Positions 24,073 to 34,899 are shown, counted from the stretch's first letter. The stretch is 64,000 nt of DNA from Mya arenaria (GCF_026914265.1 NC_069124.1:32759383-32823382), one strand, 5' to 3'. Translations and numbers: made by a program. The notes: generated by a model from the letters alone, not told the origin.

Positions 24073-24645
24073 ACAAAGAACATAATCATGTAAGGTCAAA
24101 GTAACACTGTCACAATTATATAAAAATAAATCTAGCAGAGCTACCAAAATCCTTATTGTAAGCTAGTAAATTTTTTCAGGTCATATAAATTTTGTTGTTA
24201 AAACAAAAATTTTAAAGCTAATTTTACAAAGTTGCAATACACCAAATTAATACTGTATTTGCAGGATTGCTGTTTGAACATTTCAAATACATAATCACTC
24301 TCGAAAATCTATCTATTCCTCCATATGTAAAGATTTTCCAATAAACCAAAGCATGATGACCATCTTTATGCAAGAGGAAATTAGGTTCTGGTACACTTTA
24401 TTTTCTGCGAACTGCAGTTAACCCCCATCTCACAACAGAACTTGCAGGATCACTTTTTCTTCACAATCTTGAAACACGTCCATGTTGAACTGAAATTCCT
24501 CCAAATGTCCCATCATCATAATAACGCCTGAATGTGGATGAGTATTTGCTACACTGTTCAACACCATTTATGATATTTATCTAGGCAAAGGATTCCTAGT
24601 CCAGTAGCTTTTCAGGGTTTTAAAACAGTAAATGCGGTTTTGAAT
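24073..24645. other. Non-coding stretch
   Basis: No exon or repeat recognised before the GC-rich minisatellite. Confidence 0.4.
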
Positions 24646-24649
24646 ACAT

Positions 24650-25170
24650 TCACAGGAGGTGGTGGCTGGTGGTCTTCCCTACACATTCACAGGGGTGGGG
24701 GTGGGTGGAGGTCTTCCCGACACATTCGCATGGGGTGGTGGCTGGAGGTCTTCCCGACACATTCACAGGGGTTGGTGGCTGGAGGTCTTCCCGACACATT
24801 CACAGGGGGTGGTGGCCGGAGGTCTTCCTGATACATTCCCAGGGGGTGGTGGCCGGAGGTCCTCTCGACAAATTCAAAGGCGGTGGTGGCTGGAGGTCTT
24901 CCCAACACATTCACAGGGGGTGGTGGCCGGTGGTCTTCTCAACACATTACCAGGGTTGGTGGCTGGAAGTCTTCCAAACACATTCACAAGGGGGTGGCTG
25001 GAGGTCTTCCCCACACATTTACAGGGGTTGGTGGCCGGAGGTCTTCCCCATACATTCACAGGGGGTGGTGGCCAGAGGTCTTCCCCACACATTCACAGGG
25101 GGTGTTGGCTGGAGGTCTTCCCCACACATTCACGGGGGGTGGTGGCCGCAGGTCTTCCCCACACATTCAC
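24650..25170. repeat. GC-rich 37-bp minisatellite
   Basis: About fourteen units contain GGAGGTCTTCCCCACACATT followed by CACAGGGGGTGGTGGC. The TCTTCCC block recurs at 24712, 24749, 24786 and 24823, a period of 37. Because 37 is not divisible by three, three frames interleave and give low-complexity frames of up to 179 codons on both strands. These are not considered genes. The G-rich strand is the plus strand throughout. Confidence 0.92.
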
Positions 25171-25499
25171 TGAAATTGTTAAATAAAAAACAAGATTATA
25201 AATATTGAGGGTTTTTACTCATTAACATGCACTTTTAACTGGAGAGATAATTAGACACACACACACAGGAAGATGATATCATATATTATTAGAAGTATTA
25301 CCTATGGTGGTATATTACTGTCGTAAGATAACCGGATAATGTTCGAATTGTTTCGTGTTGACCACTTCATTTTCGCCATATTTTTTTGTAATCTAGTTAA
25401 TATTCGCGAAACCTTTTCGATAAGATGAATAACATAAGACTAAAAACAGACTTGCCCAGAACTGCATGCCACCTGTTACATTTTCATAAAACACTTACA
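25171..25499. other. Non-coding stretch with partial dispersed repeat
   Basis: Positions 25308-25375 match 236-310 (TATTACTGTCGTAAGATAACC-like and GTTTCGTGTT-like blocks). There is a short CA run near 25256-25268. No gene. Confidence 0.45.
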
Positions 25500-26520
25500 G
25501 GTTATCTAGTTATGGTTTGCGAATTCCACTTAATAAGTAACATAACAAGAGATGTTTGTCAAACATTATGCCCCCCCCCCCCCCGAGCGCCATGTTGTCA
25601 GGATTATATGGACAATTGAATAAAATATGCATGGACCGAAATGACAGCTGATTTGTCACTGACATTGGATGCCGTTGAGGCAGTTTTAAGATTATGACCA
25701 TTCAAAGTGAGGGGATAGAGTGTGTTATGACCATGAACTTTGACTCTATGACCTGAAAATCCACAGGAGTCATCAACTGGTCACCAAAAACCTAAATGTC
25801 AAGTTTGAGGGCCATGGGTGCATGCATTGACAAGTTATCACACAGACTAGCTTTTTTCGTTCAAGGTCACTGTGACCTTGACCTTTGACCCCTTAAATCA
25901 TAAGGGGTCATCTACAGGTCAGACGCAACTATAAGTCAAGTTTGAGGGTCATGGATGCAGGCATTATCGAGTTATCACTCGAAACATTTTCGCATTCAAG
26001 GTCAATGTGAACTTGATCTTTGACCCGATGACTCCTAAAACAAAAAGGGTCATCTACTGGTCAGGCCTAACTTCCATGTCACGGTTGATGATCATAGGTT
26101 CAGGCATTGTTGAGATATCACTGGGAGAAGATTTGTTAACTTTTTTGCATTAAAGGTTACTGTGACCTTGACCTTGGCCCGATGACCCCCAAAGTCAAGA
26201 GGGGTCATCTACTGGTCAGGCCCAACCTTCATGTCAAGTTTGATGACCATAGGTCCAGGAATTTTCGATGACCATAGATCCGGGAATTGTCGAGTTTGCT
26301 TTCAAGGTCACTGTGACTTTAATCTTTGATCTCTAAAGTCAACAGAGGTCATCTACTGGTCAGGCCTATCCTTCATGTCAAGTTTGATGACCATACGTCC
26401 AGGAAATGTTGTGTTATTACTCGGACAAGCTTTGGTCTACCGACGGACCGACCGACCGACCGTCATGTGCAAAGCAATATATGGTAATCTAGTTATAATT
26501 TGCGAATTCCACTTCTTAAT
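25500..26520. mobile_element. Repeat element flanked by about 30-bp direct repeats
   Basis: A block at 25504-25531 (ATCTAGTTATGGTTTGCGAA, then TTCCACTT) recurs at 26487-26514 with two substitutions. The ~950 bp between begins with AACAAGAGATGTTTGTC and a C run (25571-25584). It continues with about four tandem units of TCATCTACTGGTCAGGCC, TTCATGTCAAGTTTGATGAC and CACTGTGACCTTGACCTTTG, and ends in a GACCGACCGACCGACCG run near 26448. No coding capacity. The direct repeats could be a long target-site duplication or remnants of recombination. Confidence 0.6.
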
Positions 26521-26713
26521 ATCGTGGTTGGAATTTTAATCCTTGAGGTAAATTAATAACATTGAACCATTTATTAATTTATGCTGATGATGAAGACGAC
26601 GACGACGATGATGATGCTGACAACTATTATTATTTCGGTCGCAGATAACATCAAACTCCTTACTTAATACTTTATGGTCAAATCAGTTATATTAGAATTT
26701 CTTCTCTTATCAG
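26521..26713. other. 5' flank of the HARBI1-type gene
   Basis: It includes a GAC/GAT-rich run near 26584-26619 and, at its end, a pyrimidine-rich acceptor (TTTCTTCTCTTATCAG) placed immediately before the ATG, implying a 5'UTR intron. Confidence 0.45.
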
Positions 26714-27782
26714 ATGGCACTTGCATTTCCGAGAGGTGACGGTAACAGAAGGCGCCATAATATTACAAGGGTATTTAGAGATAGAATGAATCCCCTCGAC
26801 GTAATGAACGATCATGAAATTATTAAGAAATATCGGTTGGACAGAGATGCAATTCTTGAAATATGTGCACAAACTCAACAACATCTAGTAAGGCCAACAA
26901 GTCGCAGTCAGTCACTTCCGGTTTCCCTGCAGGTTGCATTGCGATATTACGCTACCGGAAGTTTCCAGTCAGTACTCGCGGATGGTCATGGGATATCTAT
27001 TCACTCGGTTTCAAGAAGCATTCACGCGGTATCTAAAGCCCTAACGAGACAAGTGCCCCGGCAAATAAAATTTCCAACTACACGTGCAGAACTTACAAGA
27101 ACGAAGCAACTATTTCATGATATAAGCGGCTTTCCCAATGTAATTGGTGCCGTTGATGGCACGTATGTACCAATAATGTCTCCGACTGAAGATGAACATT
27201 TAATATGTCACTAGAAAGGGATTTCATGCAATAAATGTTCAGGGTATATGTAGTGCTGACAATTTATTCATAAATATAGTTGTTCGTTGGCCAGGGTCAA
27301 CACATGACTCTTTCATATGCAATAACTGTGAATGTGTACGTATGATCGAAGAATTGGATTTACAGAATACATGGCTTTTGGGCGATAGTGCGTACCCGTT
27401 GAGGAAATACCTCCTAACACCATTACCTACTGCAAACACAGAGGTTGAACAAAAATATAACGTCGCTCACAAACGTACACGGTGTGTGATTGAACGAACT
27501 TTCGGGATTTGGAAAATGAGATTCCGATGTCTCCACAAGTCCGGTGGGTACATGACGTACACGCCAGTCAAGTGTGCCAAGATTATTACTCCGGTGGCGG
27601 TTCTTCACAACATTTGTGTTTCGAGAAATCTGCCTTTCATCGATGACAATGATGACCGTGTTGACGACAATGATAATGACAACAATGGCGATGACAACGA
27701 CGGAAATGATGGGGAAAACAACAACAACGAAGATGGTAGACAGACACGCAATAACCTTATTCGCGAGACGTTTTCACGCTAA
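26714..27782 (+). CDS. HARBI1-type Harbinger transposase nuclease, one frameshift
   Basis: A DDE-superfamily nuclease of PIF/Harbinger elements. The first frame (26714-27214) contains a helix-turn-helix-like region around residues 60-100 (LQVALRYYATGSFQSV, then HGISIHSVSRSIHAV) and the first acidic motif GAVDGTYVPI near residue 148. Near 27207 the frame shifts by one base. The downstream frame then gives GFHAINVQG, WPGSTHDSF (second Asp), LLGDSAYPLRKYLL and ERTFGIWKMRFRCL (catalytic Glu), ending at 27782. An Asp/Asn-rich tail follows the conserved VLHNICVSR. Length is about 355 residues, usual for HARBI1-like proteins. All catalytic positions survive; only the single frameshift breaks the gene. 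The ATG abuts an AG acceptor. A decayed Myb/SANT partner lies about 3 kb downstream in convergent orientation. Confidence 0.9.
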
Positions 27783-28928
27783 TTAAATCTAGGACATGTA
27801 CTCGTAACGTCTACAATCATAAATGTTTGCTATGAAATTGGCGTTTTGATGATCACAACCATGGTTTATTAAATGTACATTAAGCAAGTTTATAGCTATA
27901 TGTCACTGTGTGGCGGGGAACGTCCCATTAATGATTAAAGTTGCAGTAAGAAATATTGTTATTTCAATGTGGAACTGTAATGCTCTGTAAAACTAGAACA
28001 AAACATGTTATGTTCTGTTTCCGTTCTGTTCCTAACGTGTTTAGAAAAACTCACAAGGAAATATGTCCATTCATGCTTTACTTATGGTTATACTTTTCTG
28101 AGATTTTGTGGATTGAAACGAGATTTTGTTATAAATGTACTTAGACATTACATGTATTTATTATATAGATAGTAATACGCACTGTACTGTTACGTTTATT
28201 ACGGAAATATATATAACGAGATTTTGACAGTCAATCGTCCCATGGTTCGTATGAAGTGTAACGGAAGAAAGTACCGTGGTTGTCGGCGATGGCCATGACA
28301 TTGACATTCCCTTAAATCGATAACCCCTGTCCACGCGCAACTTTTAATACCTTAACCAAGTTTGTGATACCATATTTGGTAAAGTTGGACAAATAAAGGT
28401 GAACGAGATCCAAATTTGAGATTTAATCTTGTCAGGACGAAAAACCACTTTCTCTTCTTGGGGTAAGGCACTTTTTTAATTAAGCGGGGTTATGTATTGA
28501 GTCAAGGTCGAAGGAAAGTTACCTAAATCAAAGCTCATACCCGTCGCGTATACCCGGGGGTTGATTATTTAACCAAGATTTTGTGAATTGAACTGGGATT
28601 AGTGCGGATTTTTTCGTTGATAAACCTAAGTCGAAACCCCGCTAAGGTTAAGGGCCAACCCCCTACCAAGTTATTCGAAATAATATTGCCTTGCTTCAGA
28701 TCAATCAAAATGAAATAAAACAGCATCGTGTTTTGACATACAAAAACAGATTTTACGAACAATACACTGTATTTTCAGGACTACAGATACAACAAAGTAT
28801 GTATTATACATGCATGTATTATATAAAGTGCAAATGTTTGTTTTTATGTAGGTACTTTCCTTAATATTGATGGCATTTCTAAGTTTACAATGTTAAAAAG
28901 TCATCAGAGCTTTTCACTATAATGTTCA
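27783..28928. other. Non-coding stretch between Harbinger nuclease and F-box exon
   Basis: No gene or clear repeat is seen. It contains whatever 3'UTRs belong to the convergent neighbours. Confidence 0.4.
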
Positions 28929-29555
28929 TTACATTCGATATTGTGCCCGGTTGTGCTGCAGCATTCTACTTGGAATAATGTCTAACATGTTGATGTGGAA
29001 TCGCATTGTTCCACAATATTTGTTAAAGATTTCTGCCCAAATTTCAATTTCTGTAGTGTTCATCTCCACATGTACGTCTGTAATATGTGGAAGACTTTTC
29101 TTAATGTACAAAAAGTCACATGGTTTTAGAGGTTCACACCCAAACAATTGCAAAGATTTTACGTTCCTGAGAAAATATGCTAGTCTAAGAAATGTTTGAA
29201 TTTCAGTGGTGAAATAAAGGCCCCGACATATTAAAGAACGTTTTACACAATGCGCGAATGTTTTTGAATCGTGGGGTCTCCCTGCATACATTTCGAGGGA
29301 CTTTAGATGTTGCATATGTGAAAGAACATCGAAGTTTTCTATCAAATCACAATTCAGAGCAAGACGTCTCAGGTTGGACATCTTCATGAGTGCTGAGTCG
29401 TAGTTGGTCACAGACTTGCAAGTCAGGCTTGCATAGCGGAAATGCCACCAAATTAATCCAGACTCAACCACACGTCTCCATGCTTTGCAGACGCAGGGCA
29501 CCGTTAACATAATTTCGTCAGCGGACAAATAGCGGAATACCGGCAATATGTCGTT
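28929..29555 (-). CDS. F-box/leucine-rich-repeat protein, 3' exon
   Basis: F-box proteins bind Skp1 and bring substrates to SCF ubiquitin ligases. The exon starts at a good acceptor on the minus strand (TTTGTTTATTTTCAG/AACGAC) and runs 208 codons to a stop at 28929-28931. The first ~40 residues match the F-box core (ILPVFRYLSADEIM, VCKAWRRVV, LIWWHFRYASL). After that come irregular leucine-rich segments (LRRLALNCDLIENFDVL, HLKSLEMYAG, VKSLQLFGCEPL, HITDVHVEM). The protein N-terminus must be on an upstream exon, to the right, that I could not identify. The frame is intact, unlike the transposon genes on both sides. It could be a host gene or one carried within a larger Harbinger element. Confidence 0.8.
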   Translation of the reverse strand, partial: NDILPVFRYLSADEIMLTVPCVCKAWRRVVESGLIWWHFRYASLTCKSVTNYDSALMKMSNLRRLALNCDLIENFDVLSHMQHLKSLEMYAGRPHDSKTFAHCVKRSLICRGLYFTTEIQTFLRLAYFLRNVKSLQLFGCEPLKPCDFLYIKKSLPHITDVHVEMNTTEIEIWAEIFNKYCGTMRFHINMLDIIPSRMLQHNRAQYRM

Positions 29556-29692
29556 CTGAAAATAAACAAAATTACATTAAGATTTAATGCGCTTGAACTT
29601 GCACACTCACTTATGAAGCGTGTATATAATTACTTAAAATTTGCTGTTTCAGGTATACAGTTTAAAGTAGCATAATTAAAAAAATGTATATC

Positions 29693-30033
29693 TTAAAGCT
29701 GCACTTTCAAAGATTAACAGTTTTGACAGTTTTTGAATTTTTGGTCTCATTTTGGCATCAATGCCTTCAATTCAGTCATATAAGATAAATCACAATATAA
29801 CAGATCTTAATTGTTTGGAAAAACTGCCGAAAATTCCATTTTTCTTAAATCGTTGGTAACGGTTTTAGCATTAAAACGTCAATTTTCGTACGTAAATATG
29901 AAAACTGCGATCTGATATTTTGTCAGCAGTCTTATATCACTGGTTTTCAGACATTGACGCAAAAATTGCCTCATTTGAAGACAGTAAAATAAAAAGTTGT
30001 CAGAACAGTCAATCTGTGAGAGTGCAGCTTTAA
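29693..30033. mobile_element. MITE with about 37-bp inverted repeats and TTAA ends
   Basis: The left end TTAAAGCTGCACTTTCAAAG and the reverse complement of the right end TTAAAGCTGCACTCTCACAG agree. The inverted repeat continues imperfectly for about 37 bp (ATTAACAGTTTTGACA versus ATTGACTGTTCTGACA). TTAA on both sides is the target-site preference of piggyBac-type transposases. The element is 341 bp with no coding capacity. Confidence 0.85.
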
Positions 30034-30117
30034 AAAAGAAGGATTTAATGATCGTATTTTCCAGATAAAGCGCGCGCTGGAAATGCTATGCACTGTACAG
30101 CTCACGTGTAAAACTGT

Positions 30118-30526
30118 GCTCACATATCCTATTATTCGGTCTACGGCGCTCGTACGATGTCATATTTTGTATAAAATTTGTAAAATCGTCCGGTGACCGC
30201 AAGGGTACCGTAGACACCGTACGGACCCCGTGCCGTACATGCCGTACGGCGCAGCGGGAGCGTTTTACGCGGAGTTAAAAGTTAACTATGTATTTTTCTT
30301 CCCGTAAGACCGTCAAGGGCGTGTACATGATCGCTCCGCAATGACACAGGACGGGTGCCTTAAGGTCGCCGTACGGCGACCGTTCTGACGCCCAGTTTCT
30401 GGCGGGCGCCACATGGTCGCCGTACGGCGAATGTACGTTGATCTTGCGATGCTCGTACGGGCACCTTGCGATTTAGATTCATGAACTTTTCAATGGCACC
30501 GTACGGTGCCCGTAGGATATGTGAGC
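30118..30526. mobile_element. CpG-rich element with GCTCACATATCCTA inverted repeats
   Basis: GCTCACATATCCTA at 30118-30131 is perfectly inverted at 30513-30526. Between them the DNA is unusually GC- and CpG-rich for this window and contains six copies of CGTACGG, mostly in palindromic settings (GCCGTACGGC, ACCGTACGGT). No reading frame is preserved. A target-site duplication is not evident. It could be a non-autonomous transposon or a small CpG-rich island. Confidence 0.6.
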
Positions 30527-30784
30527 GCTTAACCGTTATGCCGTAGAATACGATGTCCCGATTTCCATTAAATCGTTATGAGCGTTGTTCACAAGTAGCT
30601 GGTTACACTAGGAAACAATATACAGCTTATGTAAGCCATACACGTTGAATATATACATATAATTTAAGAAAGGTCTGTCGTCATTACGTATACATGTATA
30701 GCTCTTCTTCACATTTAACACGTATATATGTTTCTGTCCTTTATGTTAGAAGTATACTTACTTACATTCTTCTACTGTCGCTAT

Positions 30785-31461
30785 ATTCTGAACAATGTCC
30801 CAGCGTTACTTAGCCCCGGATACTGTCCCGGAAGTTGAGAAGCAGTTTGGTCAGAATATCTCGTTTGACTTAGTAAAGTGTTCAAAATGTCTGACTCAAC
30901 TTGAAGTCGTTGCTGCTCGATCTGCAGTCGGTGCTGTTCAATATCCAGTCGTTTTTCTTCAATTTCTAGTCAGGCAGTTTCAATATTAAGTTTTTCCCTC
31001 TCAATTGAAATGACATCATTTTCATAAGAACTTGCAACTGATTCAGCAGCAGCAAGTTTTCTCTTTTTTAGGGGAACCGTTTTCATTGGTTTAGAAGCAC
31101 ACTCAATATTGTCTAAACAGTTTGGGGCTTCCCTGCAAACTAAGTCCATGCCGCTGGACGACGGATCGGATGCTGTCGGGAATTCATGTTCCGGCTTAGC
31201 CTTGTCATATGGGGATGAATCGCACTCGCCTTCGCCCCCGGAAAAGTCTTCTTCTTCAGCAACACGAGCCGTATCTATTTCCCCTTTAAATCCACTATAC
31301 GTTTATACGTCTGGTCATTTCTGACCATGTCTTTTGCTTCTTCTCCATTGACAATACATCACTGAATTTACCAAAGAGAATATGTTTATGTTTATTTACC
31401 TCTTGTGCTAATAATTACAGTCTGTTAAATATCTCGGTTTTCGTTGTTTTGACTCAGCCAT
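30785..31461 (-). pseudogene. Decayed Myb/SANT-like DNA-binding protein of a Harbinger element
   Basis: Harbinger elements usually carry a second gene whose Myb/SANT-like protein helps the nuclease reach DNA. On the minus strand an ATG at 31461-31459 starts MAESKQRKPRYLTDCN. After a frameshift near 31410 the next segment reads EVNKHKHILFGKFSDVLSME and KKQKTWSEMTRRIN, typical of this domain. A second frameshift or deletion near 31300 leads to DLKGEIDTARVAEEED, an acidic linker, and KKRKLAAAESVASSYE. After a TGA near 30973 the repetitive helix EEKRLDIEQHRLQIEQQRLQ follows, ending with TAG near 30785. With at least two frame breaks and one nonsense codon it is a pseudogene. It faces the nuclease gene at 26714-27782. 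Confidence 0.8.
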
Positions 31462-33127
31462 GTAAATACCGGGGATCCTGGCTCGATGCATTCCGTTTTT
31501 GAAACCTTTTTTTGGAATCGCTTGTAATTTATTAATTTACTTTTTAGCGACAGTTATTTGAAATTAAGATATTCTAATGAAATTTGCAATATAGCAGGTT
31601 AGTAAATGCTATGCTAGTTCACAAATATTTAATATGCTTTTACATGGATAAAATGCTAAGATAACTTACTTGATGTGGTGTGCATCATTTTGCAATTGAT
31701 GTGCAATTATTAAGTATGTGTTTTGTTGTTATGCGTTTTCGTTAAGTTATTAAACACAGAAAAAAGTAATGGAAATTTACTTACTGTTGCAAAAAGCATG
31801 ACTATAGCATCACGCGCACTGATTCCAGGTTTAACCATTAAAATGATCATGATTATACTATGTAAAAAGAATGTATTCCTTACTGTTGTAATGAACTTTC
31901 GATTATTATTCGATAGTAAATCGAAATGCTTAGTCCGATTCGATTCGATTATCGATAGCAAATGGAGTCCGATTTTCAAACAGTTAATGCTTAACTAACG
32001 AAAGTGTCGAGATACTCACCCCTAGGTTACTTTAGCACCTTCACCCGCCTATTTTCCCCCCGCATCAAGCAATGAAGGGGAAAAAAAAGAATATTAAAGC
32101 GTAGTCAGTTTGCAACATGAGCGTGTCTGGCCGTCTGTTAGTCCTATTACCATTTACGCAACATTCCTTCTTGTATACGCTTGTTACCCGGGTGTAAACA
32201 AAATGAAACAAGCTTGCGGTGATGTCACTGCTAAAATAATCCATTATATTTTGATGTATTTTACATGTATTTTTGGTGAAATTTTGTACGCTTCAAACGT
32301 CACAAAGTGTCCAGATATTTCTTTAGGTTGTTAAAACGGAATACGTTAGCTGCAGGTGAAATATCTAGAACCACAGAAAATGAAGTTAGATGTTTAATTT
32401 TCAGAGGATCACAGAGATTCAGTGACTGAAAGTATATAATTGGTAGAGAAGAAATTACTTATACTATTAGGAGGGAATGGCTAGCAATTAAATGGCAAGA
32501 ATGGTCTAAAATGTTATCCTGAATCTGAATTTGACAGTTATTTGGTTTATAAGTTAGTCCTCACTGGTGGGGGGTAGTACTCAGATTCAGTATCATATTC
32601 AAGTACTTTTATGTTAAGCTTCCCTGTTACAAAATAAACATGCACCAGAAGACTAGAAATTTTGGTTAAAAAAGGCTTAAATTCATCCCACAAGGTGCGT
32701 TGCCCCCCTTGACTCTAACAAGGGGAGGACACCCAGACCCCCCGCCTACTTTTTGGATAATCCCTGCTACTTAAATTAATTTCTACACCCCTGTTAAGTG
32801 GAAACACAAATTTCATCTAGTTAACCAGTTAGTATGTTACTTACTCAGTAAAATTCGCAAACAATACCTAGGTAACAATTAACTGGCAATGTAACATTGG
32901 ACATTGCATGCTTGGTGCCCCTTAGATCTGCTAGTGTGTAGTATATATATCTGCATTTCTATGAACCCCTTCCGAAGTGCAATCCTGGCTTAATAAAAGT
33001 AGTTTGAATAAATTTCGGAGCCCCGCTGCCCTTTCCCGGCACCTGCCTGCCTTTTTCCAACGCCCCGCTGTGTCATCGTTTTTTTTTTTAAATTTTTAAC
33101 ATTTGCAATAATCTTGCGAGATGAAAG

Positions 33128-33128
<1 letters not shown>
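31462..33128. other. Non-coding stretch
   Basis: No gene or transposon end recognised. Small frames near 31710-32000 on both strands overlap each other and lack splice context or homology. Confidence 0.4.

Positions 33129-33221
<93 letters not shown>
33129..33221. repeat. (TA)n microsatellite
   Basis: About 92 bp of uninterrupted TA dinucleotide. Confidence 0.98.
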
Positions 33222-33223
<2 letters not shown>

Positions 33224-33452
33224 TAGATAACTATAATTATAAGTTTTTGTTATGAAACCTGCTTATTGTATTGAAAATTTACGTAACCTATTCTTAAGTA
33301 ATGACAGGCACGTATCGGTACACGCACACAAGATTATCCCAACGATTGGTCTACTCGCCATCATAACAACTGTCATCGGGTTACTTTGGTAACATTTCTC
33401 GAGATGACTAAAATGGATTTCAAAAACGTTTCAAGTGGGTTACGACATTACG

Positions 33453-33929
33453 CAGTGTGTGTATACCACGTGATAAATTACGTCATATATGCTAAGTCAG
33501 AAGGCAACATTTGGCCTAAAATGACGACTTAAATCAAAGATAACTTTTCTTTTACAACACCATTTTAAATTAAACAAAGGGCAGTATATGCCGCTTAAAG
33601 AGCCCCGCATTTGTTTTATTACCGACATTTGATAGAGTCATTAGTTTCATCAAACAAACCTGTTTCCAAAATCATGTTTTGACAGTGCTCCGTCAGATGG
33701 CCGTATTGTGCAAAGGTTTGTCGAAGTGTTTAATGAAATTAAACTCCCAATCAAACTCTGGTGAAAGACCGAAGGCAGGCTCCGTAAGCGTCGTATACTG
33801 CGCTTCGTTTCATTTAAAATGGTGAAGAAATAGTGAAGTTATCTTTGTATAAAGTCTTTTTTCAAATCATAATATTGCCTTCCGACATAGCATTTATGAC
33901 GCAATTTATCACGTGGTATACACACACTG
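33453..33929. mobile_element. Non-autonomous DNA transposon with long inverted repeats and TTACG target duplication
   Basis: The left end CAGTGTGTGTATACCACGTG is repeated in inverse at the right end (CACGTGGTATACACACACTG). Imperfect pairing continues for about 130 bp (ATAAATTACGTCATATATGC versus ATAAATTGCGTCATAAATGC, then CAAAGATAACTT and CACCATTTTAAAT). TTACG immediately flanks both sides (33448-33452 and 33930-33934), a 5-bp target-site duplication. The element is 477 bp and non-coding. Confidence 0.9.
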
Positions 33930-33934
33930 TTACG

Positions 33935-34734
33935 GTCCCCTTCTGAAACATAATTCATTAGCATCGCGCAACTTTGAGAAACGCATTGACGTCATGGAGT
34001 ACGAATGACAGAGTAATTTAGAATGACGGTGAAATAAGAAGCAACAACTCTAATTTAGAACGACCGTTAGTTTTTGAATAACACCAACTGAACGTCAAGA
34101 CACTCAAGTTCTGTCGCGTCGCCATTCAATAACGATAAATATTATTAACGATATTTTGTATATATGGATTTTCTCCTTGTTATCTAAAGGTTCGTGGTCA
34201 AAGAGGAATATCACAATGGTAAGTATAAGATAAAAGTATTGTGGAATTGTTTCAAAGAGTAGTGAAATTTGCAGTAAGTCAGTGTTTGTTAATTACTATA
34301 ATGGCACGTTAATGTCTAATTTCTCGAGGATGAGTGAATAGCTAGTTTAACATGATGTTGTATTGGTGTGCGTTAATTTGATGAGAACATTTAGTTAAAC
34401 ATTCATCTACATTGCTATTGTAAATATAAATGCAGGAAATATTTATTGCATCATTAGTATGATATTGTTCAGCCGTAAGGTAAAAATGTAGACACTTCTG
34501 AATGTATAGAAAGACGCTTCGCTTTCTTGAGTAATAAAAACAAAATTATTGGACAACAAAATAAAATATATAAAAAACACCAACATTTGTTATAGTTGTT
34601 ATTTTTCGCCCATACTGTTATCAAATTGTTATCAAAATGTACAGTTGGAATGATCATTTTCCTGCTTGAGATTGTCTATTTGTGACTTGTAGGTGTTGGA
34701 GATGGTTGAAGTGGTCGATACTTGATACGTACAG
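33935..34734. other. Non-coding stretch, possible first exon near 34216
   Basis: An ATG at 34216-34218 is followed immediately by a perfect donor (ATG/GTAAGT), which would be a first coding exon ending in phase 0. An acceptor at 34733-34734 follows. These signals are compatible with the candidate exon at 34735 but are weak evidence on their own. Confidence 0.25.
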
Positions 34735-34864
34735 AGTTCCACTCGCGGCTTGACTATGGAACAAGTTGTGCGTGCTATGCAGAAAACGGTGTTACATATC
34801 AACTCTACATTTACTGGTGGGACAATTGATGACAAGTGTTCAGCGCGTTTTATGTATGTTTTTG
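34735..34864 (+). CDS. Candidate host exon of unknown product, beside a LINE insertion
   Basis: After an acceptor (TACGTACAG/AGTTCC) the frame reads through MEQVVRAMQKTVLHI and GGTIDDKCSARFMYVF to a consensus donor (G/GTATGT at 34865). If joined to the ATG at 34216-34218 the frame stays open. I recognise no domain. The next sequence is a 5'-truncated LINE starting near 34900, so any downstream exon would lie beyond 36426. A split acceptor-like AGTTCCACT word recurs at 40185. The exon is supported only by frame and splice consensus. Confidence 0.25.
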
Positions 34865-34899
34865 GTATGTTTTCTTTTTTGTTTAAAAGAAAACATTAT

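Noticed and set aside
24659..25208. Frames up to 179 codons rich in GGLPHTFTGG
   Set aside because: They come from the 37-bp minisatellite rotating through three frames; no independent evidence of coding.
27574..27786. Second frame overlapping the end of the HARBI1-type gene, rich in Met and Thr
   Set aside because: It is the shifted reading of the Asp/Asn-rich tail codons.
31710..31998. Overlapping 89- and 91-codon frames on opposite strands
   Set aside because: AT-rich, no recognisable domain, no splice signals; probably chance.
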